From NCBI RefSeq assembly GCF_000170795.1, contig NZ_ABCM01000009.1:149399-213398 (forward strand): a DNA stretch of 64,000 nucleotides, in the 5' to 3' direction. This DNA is from Pedobacter sp. BAL39 (GTDB lineage Bacteria; Bacteroidota; Bacteroidia; Sphingobacteriales; Sphingobacteriaceae). Below, one piece after another: positions 17,470 to 27,102 of the stretch. Under the pieces are notes generated by a model. The model saw only the letters and a list, made by a program, of their open reading frames with translations. It was not told the origin of the DNA and made no database searches. A program made the position numbers and the translations under genes. Position 1 is the first letter of the stretch; each line of letters starts with the position of its first letter.

Positions 17470-18858
17470 TCAGGGATTGGGATATAGATTTGGATTGGCT
17501 TGCAGTTCGCCGATAGGAATTGGGAATAGGGCGGCAGTCGGCTTCCAGGAAGGTTTTGCTACACTCAAAACCGCATCTATGGTTTTTGTGCGTTTTAAAT
17601 CTATCCAGCGGTTTCCCCATTCACAAAATAACTCCACCTGGCGCTCATGTAATATTGCCTTCAGAAGATCGGATTTGACATTTGTGCTGATATCCGCACG
17701 GTCTTCTGCCCTGTCTCTGATCCTATTTAAATCTGCCAATGCTTCCGGATACCTATCCAGCTGTGCATAAGCTTCGGCACGGATTAAGTAAACATCAGCT
17801 AACCTCAAAATCATGTAATCTTCCAGAGGAGTTTGATCGGCGGCATTGTTTTTATACTTAAACGGATAATAATATTTCGTGCCGTCAACCGTATTGAAGC
17901 TGGCCCAGGTGTTTAGACGAGGATCGTTCGGTTCAAATGCACTGAGCAGCTGCTCAGAAAGTGTATAATCGGGCTGATAATCGGAACTGAAAGGAATAAA
18001 AGCAGCTCCTTCAGGCGTTTGCTGGTAAGGACCCTTTGCTGGAAGCTGCCAAATGGCTTCCTTACTGCCACTTAAAAACACGCCATTTAACGGCTCCAAC
18101 TGATAGAGCGGAGATCCAATCACACCATTTGCCGCAGCGATCGCATTTTGATACTGCCCAAGATATAAATACACTTTTGACAGTAATGCCTGTGCAACGT
18201 GCAGGTTAGGCCGTTTGCGTCCAGCTGATGGATAGTTAAAAGTCAAGGATTGTTGGGCCTCCGTTAAATCTGATAAAATAAAGGCAAGTACATCAGCTAC
18301 TGAGGACCTTCCTGCCTTTTGCGTGATTTTATAATCCGTAGAGGTCACAATGGGTACATCCCCCCAGAGATTGATCATGTGATAATAATAAAGCGCACGA
18401 TCCACTTTTAGTTCCCCAATCAATTGCGTCTTTAAGTTGGAGCTTATTGCATTGGTAGCCGTGATGCCTTCGATACAAAGATTGATTTGAAATATGTTTT
18501 TATAGGCATCAGACCACATGGAGCGAACATAGGAATTATCCGGAGCGATGGTATTGTTATAAAAGTCAGCAACACCAAAAGCGTTTGGACCTACAGTGAG
18601 TTCATCTGCGCTTAATCCAGTATTGATGGTAATTAAGCCGCTGGCGAATTGGGCATAAGATGCAGCGGTTGCGAAGTTGCTGTAAACTCCTGATACAGCA
18701 GCAATGATATTGGTACTATCAGAAAACACACGGTCTGCAGATACCTGATTTTTTGGATTTAATGGTATGTCAATTAATTTATTGCAGGAGGCCAGTATTG
18801 ACCCAATTGAAATGACCACCGAAAGCGCTATTGTATTCAGAAATGTTGTCTGTCTCAT
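17470..18858 (-). CDS. SusD/RagB outer-membrane lipoprotein (cassette 2)
   Basis: A 462-residue partner of the adjacent SusC, acting as the surface lid that captures substrate. Seen: a lipoprotein signal with lipobox LASC followed by NKLIDIP, SusD TPR helices, and the C-terminal RagB signature (YMILRLADVYLIRAEAYAQ ... RDRAEDRAD). It starts 2 bp after the SusC stop, so translation is probably coupled. Substrate unknown. Confidence 0.95.
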   Translation of the reverse strand: MRQTTFLNTIALSVVISIGSILASCNKLIDIPLNPKNQVSADRVFSDSTNIIAAVSGVYSNFATAASYAQFASGLITINTGLSADELTVGPNAFGVADFYNNTIAPDNSYVRSMWSDAYKNIFQINLCIEGITATNAISSNLKTQLIGELKVDRALYYYHMINLWGDVPIVTSTDYKITQKAGRSSVADVLAFILSDLTEAQQSLTFNYPSAGRKRPNLHVAQALLSKVYLYLGQYQNAIAAANGVIGSPLYQLEPLNGVFLSGSKEAIWQLPAKGPYQQTPEGAAFIPFSSDYQPDYTLSEQLLSAFEPNDPRLNTWASFNTVDGTKYYYPFKYKNNAADQTPLEDYMILRLADVYLIRAEAYAQLDRYPEALADLNRIRDRAEDRADISTNVKSDLLKAILHERQVELFCEWGNRWIDLKRTKTIDAVLSVAKPSWKPTAALFPIPIGELQANPNLYPNP

Positions 18859-18860
18859 AA

Positions 18861-21800
18861 CTATAAATTTATTGTAAGACCAAAATTGATGGTGCGTTGT
18901 ATAGGAAAACTAAAAATATCCGTAAGCTCCGGATCACCCACTTTATAATTGGTCAGCAGGAATAGATTTTGTCCATTTACGTACAGCTTCCCGTCAGATA
19001 TTCCAAGTTTTTTCGAAAATCCAGTTGGGAGTGTGTAAGACAGCGCAGCTGTTCTTAACCTCACATAAGAGCCGTCACTATAGGCGCCGGATGACATCGT
19101 GAAATAATACGCGGGCATGTTGAAGCCCCTTGTAAATTTTTGAATGGAAGCCACATCACCCTGCTTAGTCCAGCGGTCTAAAATTTCCACCGGCTGATTG
19201 TACATCGCCCCCGGTCTGGTATTGGCATACAAACTCCTTAAATAATTTGCCTGCTGCTTGCGTTGAAACTGAAAATGGAAGTATAAACTGAACCGCTTAT
19301 AACTGATCGTATTTCCCAACCCACCGATAAACTTTGGTGCAGTGTTGGCAATGGTCTGAAGGTCCCCTCCCTCAGACGGGATTCCATATACCGGATCGGA
19401 GGTGACAGAACCATCACTTTTGTAAAATTCAAAAAAGCCGGTCTCTGAGTTCACCCCCTTAAGGCGATATCCTTTTTCAATATTGACGGATTCGCCTATG
19501 GTATAAAGTGCCGCATAGGCAGATTCTGCTAAGCCGGGAAATGCAATCAGTTTATTTCTGTTGGCTGAAATATTGAAGCTGGTGTTCCAGCTGAAATTCT
19601 GAGTCGTAATGTTTTTGGAGGTCAGATTGAACTCAAGCCCTTTGTTTTGTACAACTGCGGGGAAGTTCGACAATACAGAAGAAAATCCAGTTTGGGATGG
19701 CAGGGAGTAGTTGACCAGCTGATTCCCGGTCCTGTCCCTATAATAGGTTAAGTTCAGCAACACACGCTCTTTAAAAAAACCAAGGTCCAAACCAAGGTTC
19801 AGTGATTTTTTGGTGTCCCAGCCGTAATCTGGATTGTAAAGGTTTTGCACGTACAAAGGACGTACGCCCTGGAAATCCGGCATGGACGTATTGGTGGTAA
19901 AAAGCTGCTGATATTGATAAGGACTGGTCGCATCGGTACCTACCGTTCCATAACTCCCAGACAACTTACCATAGGAGATGACCTCATTTGCAAATTTAAA
20001 AAAGCGTTCCTCTGAGAAAATCCAGCCCAGCCCAACGGCTCCGAAATCCGCATATTTTCTCCCAACTCCGAAATTACTTGAACCATCCCTTCTACCGGAA
20101 ACCTGCACAATATATTTACTGTCGTAGGTATAACCCAACCTTGCGAAAGCCCCGATATATTTGTAGGGATTGTAGGAGTCAGTAGCCTGGATGGTAGCTG
20201 CCGAAGCAATCGAACCCAATAATGCTTCGTCGCTGAATCTGGTTCCATTCAGCTGAATTCTTGAAACGTTGTTCTTTTTATAGGTACCTCCCAATAGTGC
20301 GGTAAAAATCCCTTTCCCGAAATTCCGCTGATAGTTTAGCTGTGGCTCGATGTTGATCGTTTCAAAAGTATTAGTTGTAAAGGAAGCACTTGAGACAGGA
20401 TTGTTCCTCGGGTTAATTGTGCTGGCAGGAATTTGCTGATCTTCATTGCTGAGTAGTCGGTTGTAACCGAGATTGATATTGAACTTAAGACCTTCAACTA
20501 TGCGGTAACCTAAGGCAAGTGAATTCTTCAGGTTATAAGCATTCAACAGACTTGGTTGCTTTAAGGCCGCGGAGTATTGAACAAATTGAGAGGTATTATA
20601 TCCTTTGTAATTCCAATTGGGTTTGCCCTCAGCGGTATATAAATCTGGAAAATTCGGGGGCGTTAAGATACTTGACACGAGCGATGGAGAGGCCGCTGAG
20701 TTGTTTCTTTCATACGAATAATCAAACCCAAAATCTACAGTAAACCGGTTGTCCGGTGATGCATAGTTCAGATTGGAATGCAACGTAAAGCGCTGATCAT
20801 AAAAGTTGCCATTAAAATTATATTCAGACTTGTTGTAACCTGGTGAGATGAGGAAGGTGATCCGATCAGAGCCCCCCGACAAGCTTACATGCGCATCTGT
20901 GTTTCTGGCTGTTCTGGAAAGATAATAGTCTACCCAGTCGGTACTTTTATCCTGATCAAAAAGTAGCAGGTCCGGATAGGCTAAAGGTGAAGCTGTGGAA
21001 AGGTTGACACCATCATTTGCTAATGCTTCGCGCCTGTAAGCCAGGTATTGATCCAGATTTAACAACTCATATTTCCTTGAAGCAGAATTTACAGCGGTGT
21101 TAAAAGTGGCTTGTAACTTTGTTTTTCCAGCTTTGCCCTTTTTTGTCGTGATTAATATGACCCCATTTGCTCCCTGTGTTCCGTAGATGGCGGTAGCAGA
21201 AATGTCCTTTAATATGGTGATGCTCTCAATATCGGACGGATTTAAGTTATTGAACGGACTCATTCCGCCGAAGCTTAATGTCCCATCGCCACCACCAAAG
21301 GAACTTAACGAATTGATATTGACGTTCTGCGCAGCAGTAGGGACACCATCAATCACAAACAATGGCTGGTCATAAGGCTTTTGACCAAAACCAATTTGCG
21401 ACAATGAGTTTTGTCCCCTAACCTGAACTTTGATTCCAGCACCCGGCGCGCCTGAAGTCGGTGTAATATTCAAACCTGGAACAAGGCCTTCCAGTGCAGC
21501 CAGGGGATTACTGATCGGCTGTTTTTCTATTGCATCTGCCTGTACGGAAAATGTTGAGCCCACACTGAGGCGTCGCGATTCGGTGCCATAACCAATAATC
21601 TGAACTTCATCGAGCTTTGAATCGTTTAGTTCCAGAACAATGTCTTCCATATCAGGTTTTGCTTTTAATCGTTTGGTGACATAACCGACATGAGAGATCT
21701 CAAGGGTGGCTGTTTCAACAATCCCTGCCATGAAAAAAACGCCGTTGGCATCGGGAGTGGTGCGGTTCCTGCCAGGGTATGCGATGATATTAGCGCCTGG

Positions 21801-22244
21801 AAGTGCCTTCCCGGATTTATCTACCACCCGGCCACGCACGTCGATAGCCGAAAAACGATCGAGGACACGTTTGAGGAGGGAAGGTTCACTCCTCGTAATA
21901 CTTACCGTGGTACCCTCGATGTTATACCTCAGGTTCAATCCATTTAAAACCGCCTTAACAGCATGATCGACGTCAAGGTTGGTGATGGATACATTGATTT
22001 TTTGGTCAGCAGATATGGTTTTACCATCATAGTAAAAGTCATACCCGCTTTGCTTGCGGATCTCTTTCAATACAGACTCCAAAGGGACGTTCTTCCTGGA
22101 GATGTTGATGCGCTGGCCAAATGTGCTGGCACTGACCTGCAGGAAAGATGCTATAAGTATTACGGTGGTTAGTCGCATAATTAGCAGTAAGCGATGGTAT
22201 AATGGTCTAGGTATACCAAGTTTCCTAGTATTTTTTTGATACAT
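18861..22244 (-). CDS. SusC/RagA TonB-dependent transducer with STN domain (cassette 2)
   Basis: A full-length 1127-residue protein. Seen: leader plus signal peptide, STN domain (ISRKNVPLESVLKEIRKQSGYDFYYDG..., about 48-118), carboxypeptidase-regulatory-like domain (about 133-210), TonB plug (ILKDISATAIYGTQGANGV) and the 22-strand barrel ending QRTINFGLTINL. The STN domain marks it as a signalling transporter that controls its own operon through FecR and sigma. Confidence 0.96.
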   Translation of the reverse strand: MYQKNTRKLGIPRPLYHRLLLIMRLTTVILIASFLQVSASTFGQRINISRKNVPLESVLKEIRKQSGYDFYYDGKTISADQKINVSITNLDVDHAVKAVLNGLNLRYNIEGTTVSITRSEPSLLKRVLDRFSAIDVRGRVVDKSGKALPGANIIAYPGRNRTTPDANGVFFMAGIVETATLEISHVGYVTKRLKAKPDMEDIVLELNDSKLDEVQIIGYGTESRRLSVGSTFSVQADAIEKQPISNPLAALEGLVPGLNITPTSGAPGAGIKVQVRGQNSLSQIGFGQKPYDQPLFVIDGVPTAAQNVNINSLSSFGGGDGTLSFGGMSPFNNLNPSDIESITILKDISATAIYGTQGANGVILITTKKGKAGKTKLQATFNTAVNSASRKYELLNLDQYLAYRREALANDGVNLSTASPLAYPDLLLFDQDKSTDWVDYYLSRTARNTDAHVSLSGGSDRITFLISPGYNKSEYNFNGNFYDQRFTLHSNLNYASPDNRFTVDFGFDYSYERNNSAASPSLVSSILTPPNFPDLYTAEGKPNWNYKGYNTSQFVQYSAALKQPSLLNAYNLKNSLALGYRIVEGLKFNINLGYNRLLSNEDQQIPASTINPRNNPVSSASFTTNTFETINIEPQLNYQRNFGKGIFTALLGGTYKKNNVSRIQLNGTRFSDEALLGSIASAATIQATDSYNPYKYIGAFARLGYTYDSKYIVQVSGRRDGSSNFGVGRKYADFGAVGLGWIFSEERFFKFANEVISYGKLSGSYGTVGTDATSPYQYQQLFTTNTSMPDFQGVRPLYVQNLYNPDYGWDTKKSLNLGLDLGFFKERVLLNLTYYRDRTGNQLVNYSLPSQTGFSSVLSNFPAVVQNKGLEFNLTSKNITTQNFSWNTSFNISANRNKLIAFPGLAESAYAALYTIGESVNIEKGYRLKGVNSETGFFEFYKSDGSVTSDPVYGIPSEGGDLQTIANTAPKFIGGLGNTISYKRFSLYFHFQFQRKQQANYLRSLYANTRPGAMYNQPVEILDRWTKQGDVASIQKFTRGFNMPAYYFTMSSGAYSDGSYVRLRTAALSYTLPTGFSKKLGISDGKLYVNGQNLFLLTNYKVGDPELTDIFSFPIQRTINFGLTINL

Positions 22245-22447
22245 TTGTTTGGTTTGTTAAGCAGGAATGCCTGTACTTTCGAAGGTTTAGGGCATCCTGT
22301 GGTTCAGCAATTGATTAGTTGATTGTTTTCAAACTTTTACCAGGAGTGTTCGTAGCACTTCTGGTTCGTTTTTAAAGCCTAGCTTTCCTGTCGTAAAGTT
22401 TTTCTCATTCTTTTGTGTTAGTGGTGAATAAATTGATGAATTGAATA

Positions 22448-23632
22448 TTATCGGGATACATACACCTTTCTGCCTTCCACTCTAAAATGCACCTGACCGG
22501 TCGACTCAATGAGTCTCAATACAGCAGACAGGGGCCGGTTTCTTGAAATCCAGCCGCCGGATTCAATATCATCCGGCACAGACTGGTCATAGATCATCTC
22601 CACGTTGTACCAACGCTCAATGTTTCGCATAGCAGTTTTAAAGTTTACATGGTTCAGATAGAAATCATCCTCTTTCCAGGCGGTTATATTTTCGAGGTTC
22701 GCAGGGCTGACTTTGATGTGATGTCCATTGTTTAAGGCCTGCTCGCCGGGCTTGAGCAATACGCCGTTGCCAGTGGGAGAGACAATCTTCACACTGCCCT
22801 CTACCAAGGTTGTCGCTACTGCAGGTTCATCCCCGTAAGCCATTACATTAAAGTGCGTACCTAAAACCTCAATCTTCTGGCTGCTCGTTTCAACAATGAA
22901 CGGTACACGCTCATTGGTTGGCTTTGTCAGCTTGGCAATCTCAAAAAAAGCTTCCCCCTTAAGACGGACGATACGCTTCCCCTGCTCCATCAACGTTGCT
23001 GAATAGGTCAGGCTTGAGGCAGCATTCAAATACACCAAGGAGCCATCAGGCAAACGTACCTGATAAGTTTCCCCATTGGCTGTAGCTATGGTATTCATCT
23101 TGTTGGCGCCCTCTTGCAATTCCTTTACTTCATAAACCAGCTTGCCATCAGCAGATTTCGTAATGACTACGCCAGCCTCTTCTGCCAGTTCGCCATTCAA
23201 TACATCAGACAACCTGATCTTTTTACCGTTGGCCAGCGTCAGCGTAGCGCCTTGTCGGCCGGGAGCCACATCGTTTTTATAGGCCACATTATCGGTCTTA
23301 TTTTCTCTTTGAACATTGAAGTAGAATAACCCCGCACCTAAAACCATGACCGCCACAGCTGCTGCAACCGCAATTCGTGGCCAGATGGAACGAACGGATT
23401 TTTTATACTGTGGCTGAGCGACCACTTTCAGGTATAGCTCATCAAATCGTTCTATGTTCAGGTCTTGTTGCTCCTCACCATTTGTCTGATGCCAATGACT
23501 GTTCATTAAGTCCTCAATTGTCTGATTCCATTCTGGATCAACTATTGCGGCCTTCCATTCCAGCAGTTCATCAGGCGACATCTGATCACCTAAAAATCTT
23601 TCATGCAGGTATTGCAATCTGTTTTTGTCCAT
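22448..23632 (-). CDS. FecR-family anti-sigma factor (cassette 2)
   Basis: A 394-residue protein. Seen: cytoplasmic N-terminus to about residue 85, one transmembrane helix (IAVAAAVAVMVLGAGLFYF), periplasmic FecR domain (VRLPDGSLVYLNAASSLTY; VLGTHFNVMAYGDEP) and a C-terminal DUF4974 domain ending VEGRKVYVSR. It sits 96 bp after the sigma gene and 203 bp before SusC. It transduces the STN signal. Confidence 0.95.
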   Translation of the reverse strand: MDKNRLQYLHERFLGDQMSPDELLEWKAAIVDPEWNQTIEDLMNSHWHQTNGEEQQDLNIERFDELYLKVVAQPQYKKSVRSIWPRIAVAAAVAVMVLGAGLFYFNVQRENKTDNVAYKNDVAPGRQGATLTLANGKKIRLSDVLNGELAEEAGVVITKSADGKLVYEVKELQEGANKMNTIATANGETYQVRLPDGSLVYLNAASSLTYSATLMEQGKRIVRLKGEAFFEIAKLTKPTNERVPFIVETSSQKIEVLGTHFNVMAYGDEPAVATTLVEGSVKIVSPTGNGVLLKPGEQALNNGHHIKVSPANLENITAWKEDDFYLNHVNFKTAMRNIERWYNVEMIYDQSVPDDIESGGWISRNRPLSAVLRLIESTGQVHFRVEGRKVYVSR

Positions 23633-23728
23633 TTGATTGTCTAAAATTCATTAATGGGAAACACTAAATTAACGTCCTTTCTTATCTGAACGGACGGGAA
23701 AGAAAACAGGGTGAGTTGAAAATAAATT

Positions 23729-24322
23729 TTATGGTAATAATTTGAAGATCACCAGCAGCGCGGCGATGTCTGTGTGCTGCTTCAGATATTCCCGAAGAAA
23801 CTTCAACGCGAGTTTCATGTGAGAATGCACCGTGGAGACCGACAGGTTCAATTCTTTTGCAGCTTCCTCATATTTTAATCCATCCTGGTGACAAAGTTTG
23901 TATACCTGTCTCTGCTGGGGAGTCAATAGCTTGATCCCTTCATCCAGCACCTTTTTGGTATCCTTCAGGATAATGAGTTCTTCGGTATGGTTGTGAGCTT
24001 CCTGCCAGTTTACGGCAACGTCCAGATCTACATGATTTTCCAGCACCTTCCTGCGTAACACATCGATGGATCGATTACGCACAAGAACCTGGAAATAGCC
24101 GTCCAGGTTTCCAATAGGAAGTGAATTAGGGTCACGGAGCCATAGTTTCAGAAATACCTCCTGGATGATTTCTTCAGCATCCGTTTCCGACTTAACATAT
24201 TTGAGGGCATAACTGAAGATCTTGCGATAATAGCTGTCATAGATGACTTTGAAGGCCCTTTGGTTACCCCCGGCAATTTCCGTCAATAGCTCTTGTTCAG
24301 AAAACTCCCCTTTGCCTGTCAT
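23729..24322 (-). CDS. ECF RNA polymerase sigma-70 factor (cassette 2)
   Basis: A 197-residue sigma factor. Seen: region 2 (ETDAEEIIQEVFLKLWLRD), region 4 (LTPQQRQVYKLCHQDGLKYEEAAKELNLSVSTVHSHM) and a hydrophobic tail (DIAALLVIFKLLP). Partner of the adjacent FecR; likely activates the 14106-22244 operon. Confidence 0.95.
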   Translation of the reverse strand: MTGKGEFSEQELLTEIAGGNQRAFKVIYDSYYRKIFSYALKYVKSETDAEEIIQEVFLKLWLRDPNSLPIGNLDGYFQVLVRNRSIDVLRRKVLENHVDLDVAVNWQEAHNHTEELIILKDTKKVLDEGIKLLTPQQRQVYKLCHQDGLKYEEAAKELNLSVSTVHSHMKLALKFLREYLKQHTDIAALLVIFKLLP

Positions 24323-24420
24323 CTTTTTTACAAACCTTTATTAACGATATAGCTATTGATATGCTGGAACAAGTTTCACAAATACCTGGACAATAGCAAG
24401 AAAAAAAGTACAATAAAATA

Positions 24421-24455
24421 AATTGCAACAGTTCCATCCGGAGACTGTTGCAATT
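24421..24455 (-). terminator. terminator of cassette 3
   Basis: A perfect 12-bp stem (AATTGCAACAGT / ACTGTTGCAATT) around an 11-base loop, 43 bp past the TlpA stop at 24499. The T-rich stretch on the minus strand is moderate (TTTATTTTATT). Confidence 0.75.
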
Positions 24456-24498
24456 GTTACCCTAAATTTTACTGCATATGATGTATTGTATTCAATTA

Positions 24499-25617
24499 CT
24501 ATTTGATAAGCTCAGCAATTTTTTGTTCAACTTCTTCTCCTCTTAAATCCCTGGCAATAATTTTTCCGGAAGGGTCAATTAAAAAATTAGCTGGAATGGT
24601 CTTGATGCCATACAATACTGCCGCCTCATTTCTCCAAAAATTGAGGTCAGATACATTTGTCCAGGACATTCCATCCTTTTCAATCGCCTTTAGCCAGGCT
24701 TCTTTGTCCTTAGCCTTATCAAGCGAGACGCTTAAAATTGTAAAGTTCTTGTCCTTATATTTATTGTAAGCGCTAACAAGCATTGGTGTTTCCGCGCGAC
24801 AGGGGCCGCACCAGGATGCCCAGAAGTCAAGTAACACATACTTACCTTTAAAATCTGAAAGGCGAACAGGTTTTCCACTCCTATCGGGCTGCGTGAAATC
24901 CATGGCCATCAGTCCAATTCTTGTCTTCTTTAATCCATCGATTTGTTCCTGGATACTCTTGCCCAGGTCGGATGCCCGTACTTCTGGTGAAAACTTGTTG
25001 AACTCTGATAGGAAACCATCATAATTCGTGTTCAAGTCCATAGCGCCCGTTTCCAGGTAAGCAATGAGTGCCACATAAGAATTGTAGTGGCCTGGTATAA
25101 ACTGCCTTTTTATTTTCCTGGTTTCGAGTTCAAGCTCCACTTGTTTTGCCATGAGATCGCGGCGAAAAGCCGTGTCCATTCGCTCTTTTTCTGGCATTGA
25201 CCTGTTTAACTTCATCAACGAATCATTTTTGCTGGTAACAGGTTTGAGGAGTGTGAGTAAAGTCCTGTAATCGTCATTGAGTGGAGATCCGGTAACTACT
25301 GCATCCTTAATGAAAGGTGTGGCAGATTTTACGTTCATCTTTAGCGGTTCCAGGTAAATCTTTATTTGGTCAGTAACACCCTTGGTGTGGGTAAGGGATA
25401 GGTAACCATCTCTGACACCCGACAAAGGACCACTTAGGACAAACTTACCGCCCAGTACCCTGGAAGAGTCCGTGATCAGACCAGCGTCGGTATTGTATCG
25501 CATGTATGCCATAGACTTTTCATCTGTCCCATTTATTTGGCCATACACGGAATAGCGCTTTTGCGCCTTGCCGTTAACAGCCAACAGGCACATAAGGGCA
25601 AATATTAATGTTCTCAT
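24499..25617 (-). CDS. TlpA-like thioredoxin with DUF4369 domain (cassette 3)
   Basis: A 372-residue secreted protein. The frame is open to 25701, but that overlaps SusD and precedes the signal peptide, so I choose the ATG at 25615-25617 (MRTLIFALMCLLAVNGKAQ). Seen: DUF4369 beta domain (about 20-110), helical linker, thioredoxin domain with W-C270-G-P-C273 and the TIPANFLIDPSGK cis-Pro loop. Co-transcribed with SusD (58-bp gap). Its disulfide-reducing role is inferred. Confidence 0.93.
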   Translation of the reverse strand: MRTLIFALMCLLAVNGKAQKRYSVYGQINGTDEKSMAYMRYNTDAGLITDSSRVLGGKFVLSGPLSGVRDGYLSLTHTKGVTDQIKIYLEPLKMNVKSATPFIKDAVVTGSPLNDDYRTLLTLLKPVTSKNDSLMKLNRSMPEKERMDTAFRRDLMAKQVELELETRKIKRQFIPGHYNSYVALIAYLETGAMDLNTNYDGFLSEFNKFSPEVRASDLGKSIQEQIDGLKKTRIGLMAMDFTQPDRSGKPVRLSDFKGKYVLLDFWASWCGPCRAETPMLVSAYNKYKDKNFTILSVSLDKAKDKEAWLKAIEKDGMSWTNVSDLNFWRNEAAVLYGIKTIPANFLIDPSGKIIARDLRGEEVEQKIAELIK

Positions 25618-25675
25618 TTTTGTTTCTTTAGATAAATTCATTTCAGTGACAAATAAGCAGGGTTGCAAACCTGGT

Positions 25676-27091
25676 TTAATTGTACCCTGGGTTCTGGTCA
25701 AGAAAAGTATTTGTTTTCGTTTCTGTCAATGGCACCGGATAAAGTGCATCGGTAGCTTCCCATCCAGGTTTAAGAGGAGCTAAAACTGCATTGGCTTTAC
25801 CGGTTCTTTTCAAATCAAACCACCTGTGCCCCCATTCGGCAAATAGCTCAACCCGGCGTTCCCTGGCAATGGCTGCCAGAACCTCGTCTTTGGTTACAGC
25901 GGTTGTACCGTTCAGCCCCGCACGTTCCCGAATTTTATTGAGGTCTGTGCGGGCAGCGTCAAGCAGGTTCTGCTGCGCCAATGCTTCCGCACGGATCAGG
26001 TACTGCTCGCCTATACGAAAGATCATATAATCTTCCATTGGGGTGACAGTGGCATCGGTGTTTTTATACTTCGCGGGGTATAGATAATCAACACCAGCGA
26101 CGGAATTTATCCCCATCCATTGCAGCTTCCTTTTGTCCGTTAAACCTGCAGCGTTTTCATCTAACGCATTTTCCAGATCTTCAGTAATCAGGTACTGTGG
26201 TACATCCGAAGGATTCCTTGGAAAAAGCGCATCAGCCTCGGATGTCTGGCCCCACAAATTCAGCGTCAGCACCTGCCAGATGGCTTCTTTGCTTCCATCG
26301 ATAAATACACCATTGGGTTCTACAAGTTCATAGATCCCGGCGCCGATAACCAGTCCTGCCATATCAGATGCATCTTTCCATTGCCCTTTGTACAAGTATA
26401 CCCTGGAAAGTAAAGCCCGGGCGGCATTGATGTTCGGACGTACACGTCCTGCCGTTGGGTAGGCATCTGTCAACAGCGTAATTGATTCAGTGAGATCGCT
26501 GATGATAAAAGTATAGATTTCATCTACTGTAGACCTTGGCATTACACCGTTCACTCTGTAGTCCGTAGTTTTGACCATTGGAATTTTACCGAAAACGTTC
26601 ACCAAATTAAAATAGTAAAGGGCCCGTGTTAAAAGAGCCTCTCCACGCCCCTGCCGTTTAAATGACTCCGAAAGTTTTGGATTATCTGCGATGCCCTCCA
26701 AAAATGCATTGGTCTGGTAGATGCCGCGGTAACCGGTAGTCCACATCTCGGCGGCGATCCCGTTGTCAGTGCGCATGCTGTTCCCAAACGTTTCGTCCAC
26801 AGCCGGAGTAGAAACTGTGTTCATCAGCTCGTCTGCAGACAAACCGGTGAATACGCTCAGGGTCCCCCCGTTGATGCTGCTCAGATAGGTGCCCGTATTA
26901 AAATTCGCGTAAAGCCCAACCAGCGCACCAAGCGCATTTTTATCGCTCGAATAAACCCCTTCAGCTGATATTTTATCTGGTGGATTTGGTGGAATTTCAA
27001 TCAACTTCTTACATGCAGCGAGTGAGAGACCGAGTGTCATGGTCAACACCATCAGTAATTGACTATAGTAATTTCTTGTAGGATATTTCAT
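25676..27091 (-). CDS. SusD/RagB outer-membrane lipoprotein (cassette 3)
   Basis: A 471-residue protein with lipobox SLAAC followed by KKLIEIPPN, SusD helices and the C-terminal signature YMIFRIGEQYLIRAEALAQQ ... IRERAGL. It begins 11 bp after SusC. Clearly homologous to the cassette 2 SusD. Confidence 0.95.
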   Translation of the reverse strand: MKYPTRNYYSQLLMVLTMTLGLSLAACKKLIEIPPNPPDKISAEGVYSSDKNALGALVGLYANFNTGTYLSSINGGTLSVFTGLSADELMNTVSTPAVDETFGNSMRTDNGIAAEMWTTGYRGIYQTNAFLEGIADNPKLSESFKRQGRGEALLTRALYYFNLVNVFGKIPMVKTTDYRVNGVMPRSTVDEIYTFIISDLTESITLLTDAYPTAGRVRPNINAARALLSRVYLYKGQWKDASDMAGLVIGAGIYELVEPNGVFIDGSKEAIWQVLTLNLWGQTSEADALFPRNPSDVPQYLITEDLENALDENAAGLTDKRKLQWMGINSVAGVDYLYPAKYKNTDATVTPMEDYMIFRIGEQYLIRAEALAQQNLLDAARTDLNKIRERAGLNGTTAVTKDEVLAAIARERRVELFAEWGHRWFDLKRTGKANAVLAPLKPGWEATDALYPVPLTETKTNTFLDQNPGYN

Positions 27092-27102
27092 GATTACTAG
27101 TG

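Noticed and set aside
18861..22244. The long SusC genes as possible gene fusions
   Set aside because: Their lengths and domain order (signal peptide, STN, regulatory domain, plug, barrel) match ordinary STN-type SusC proteins.
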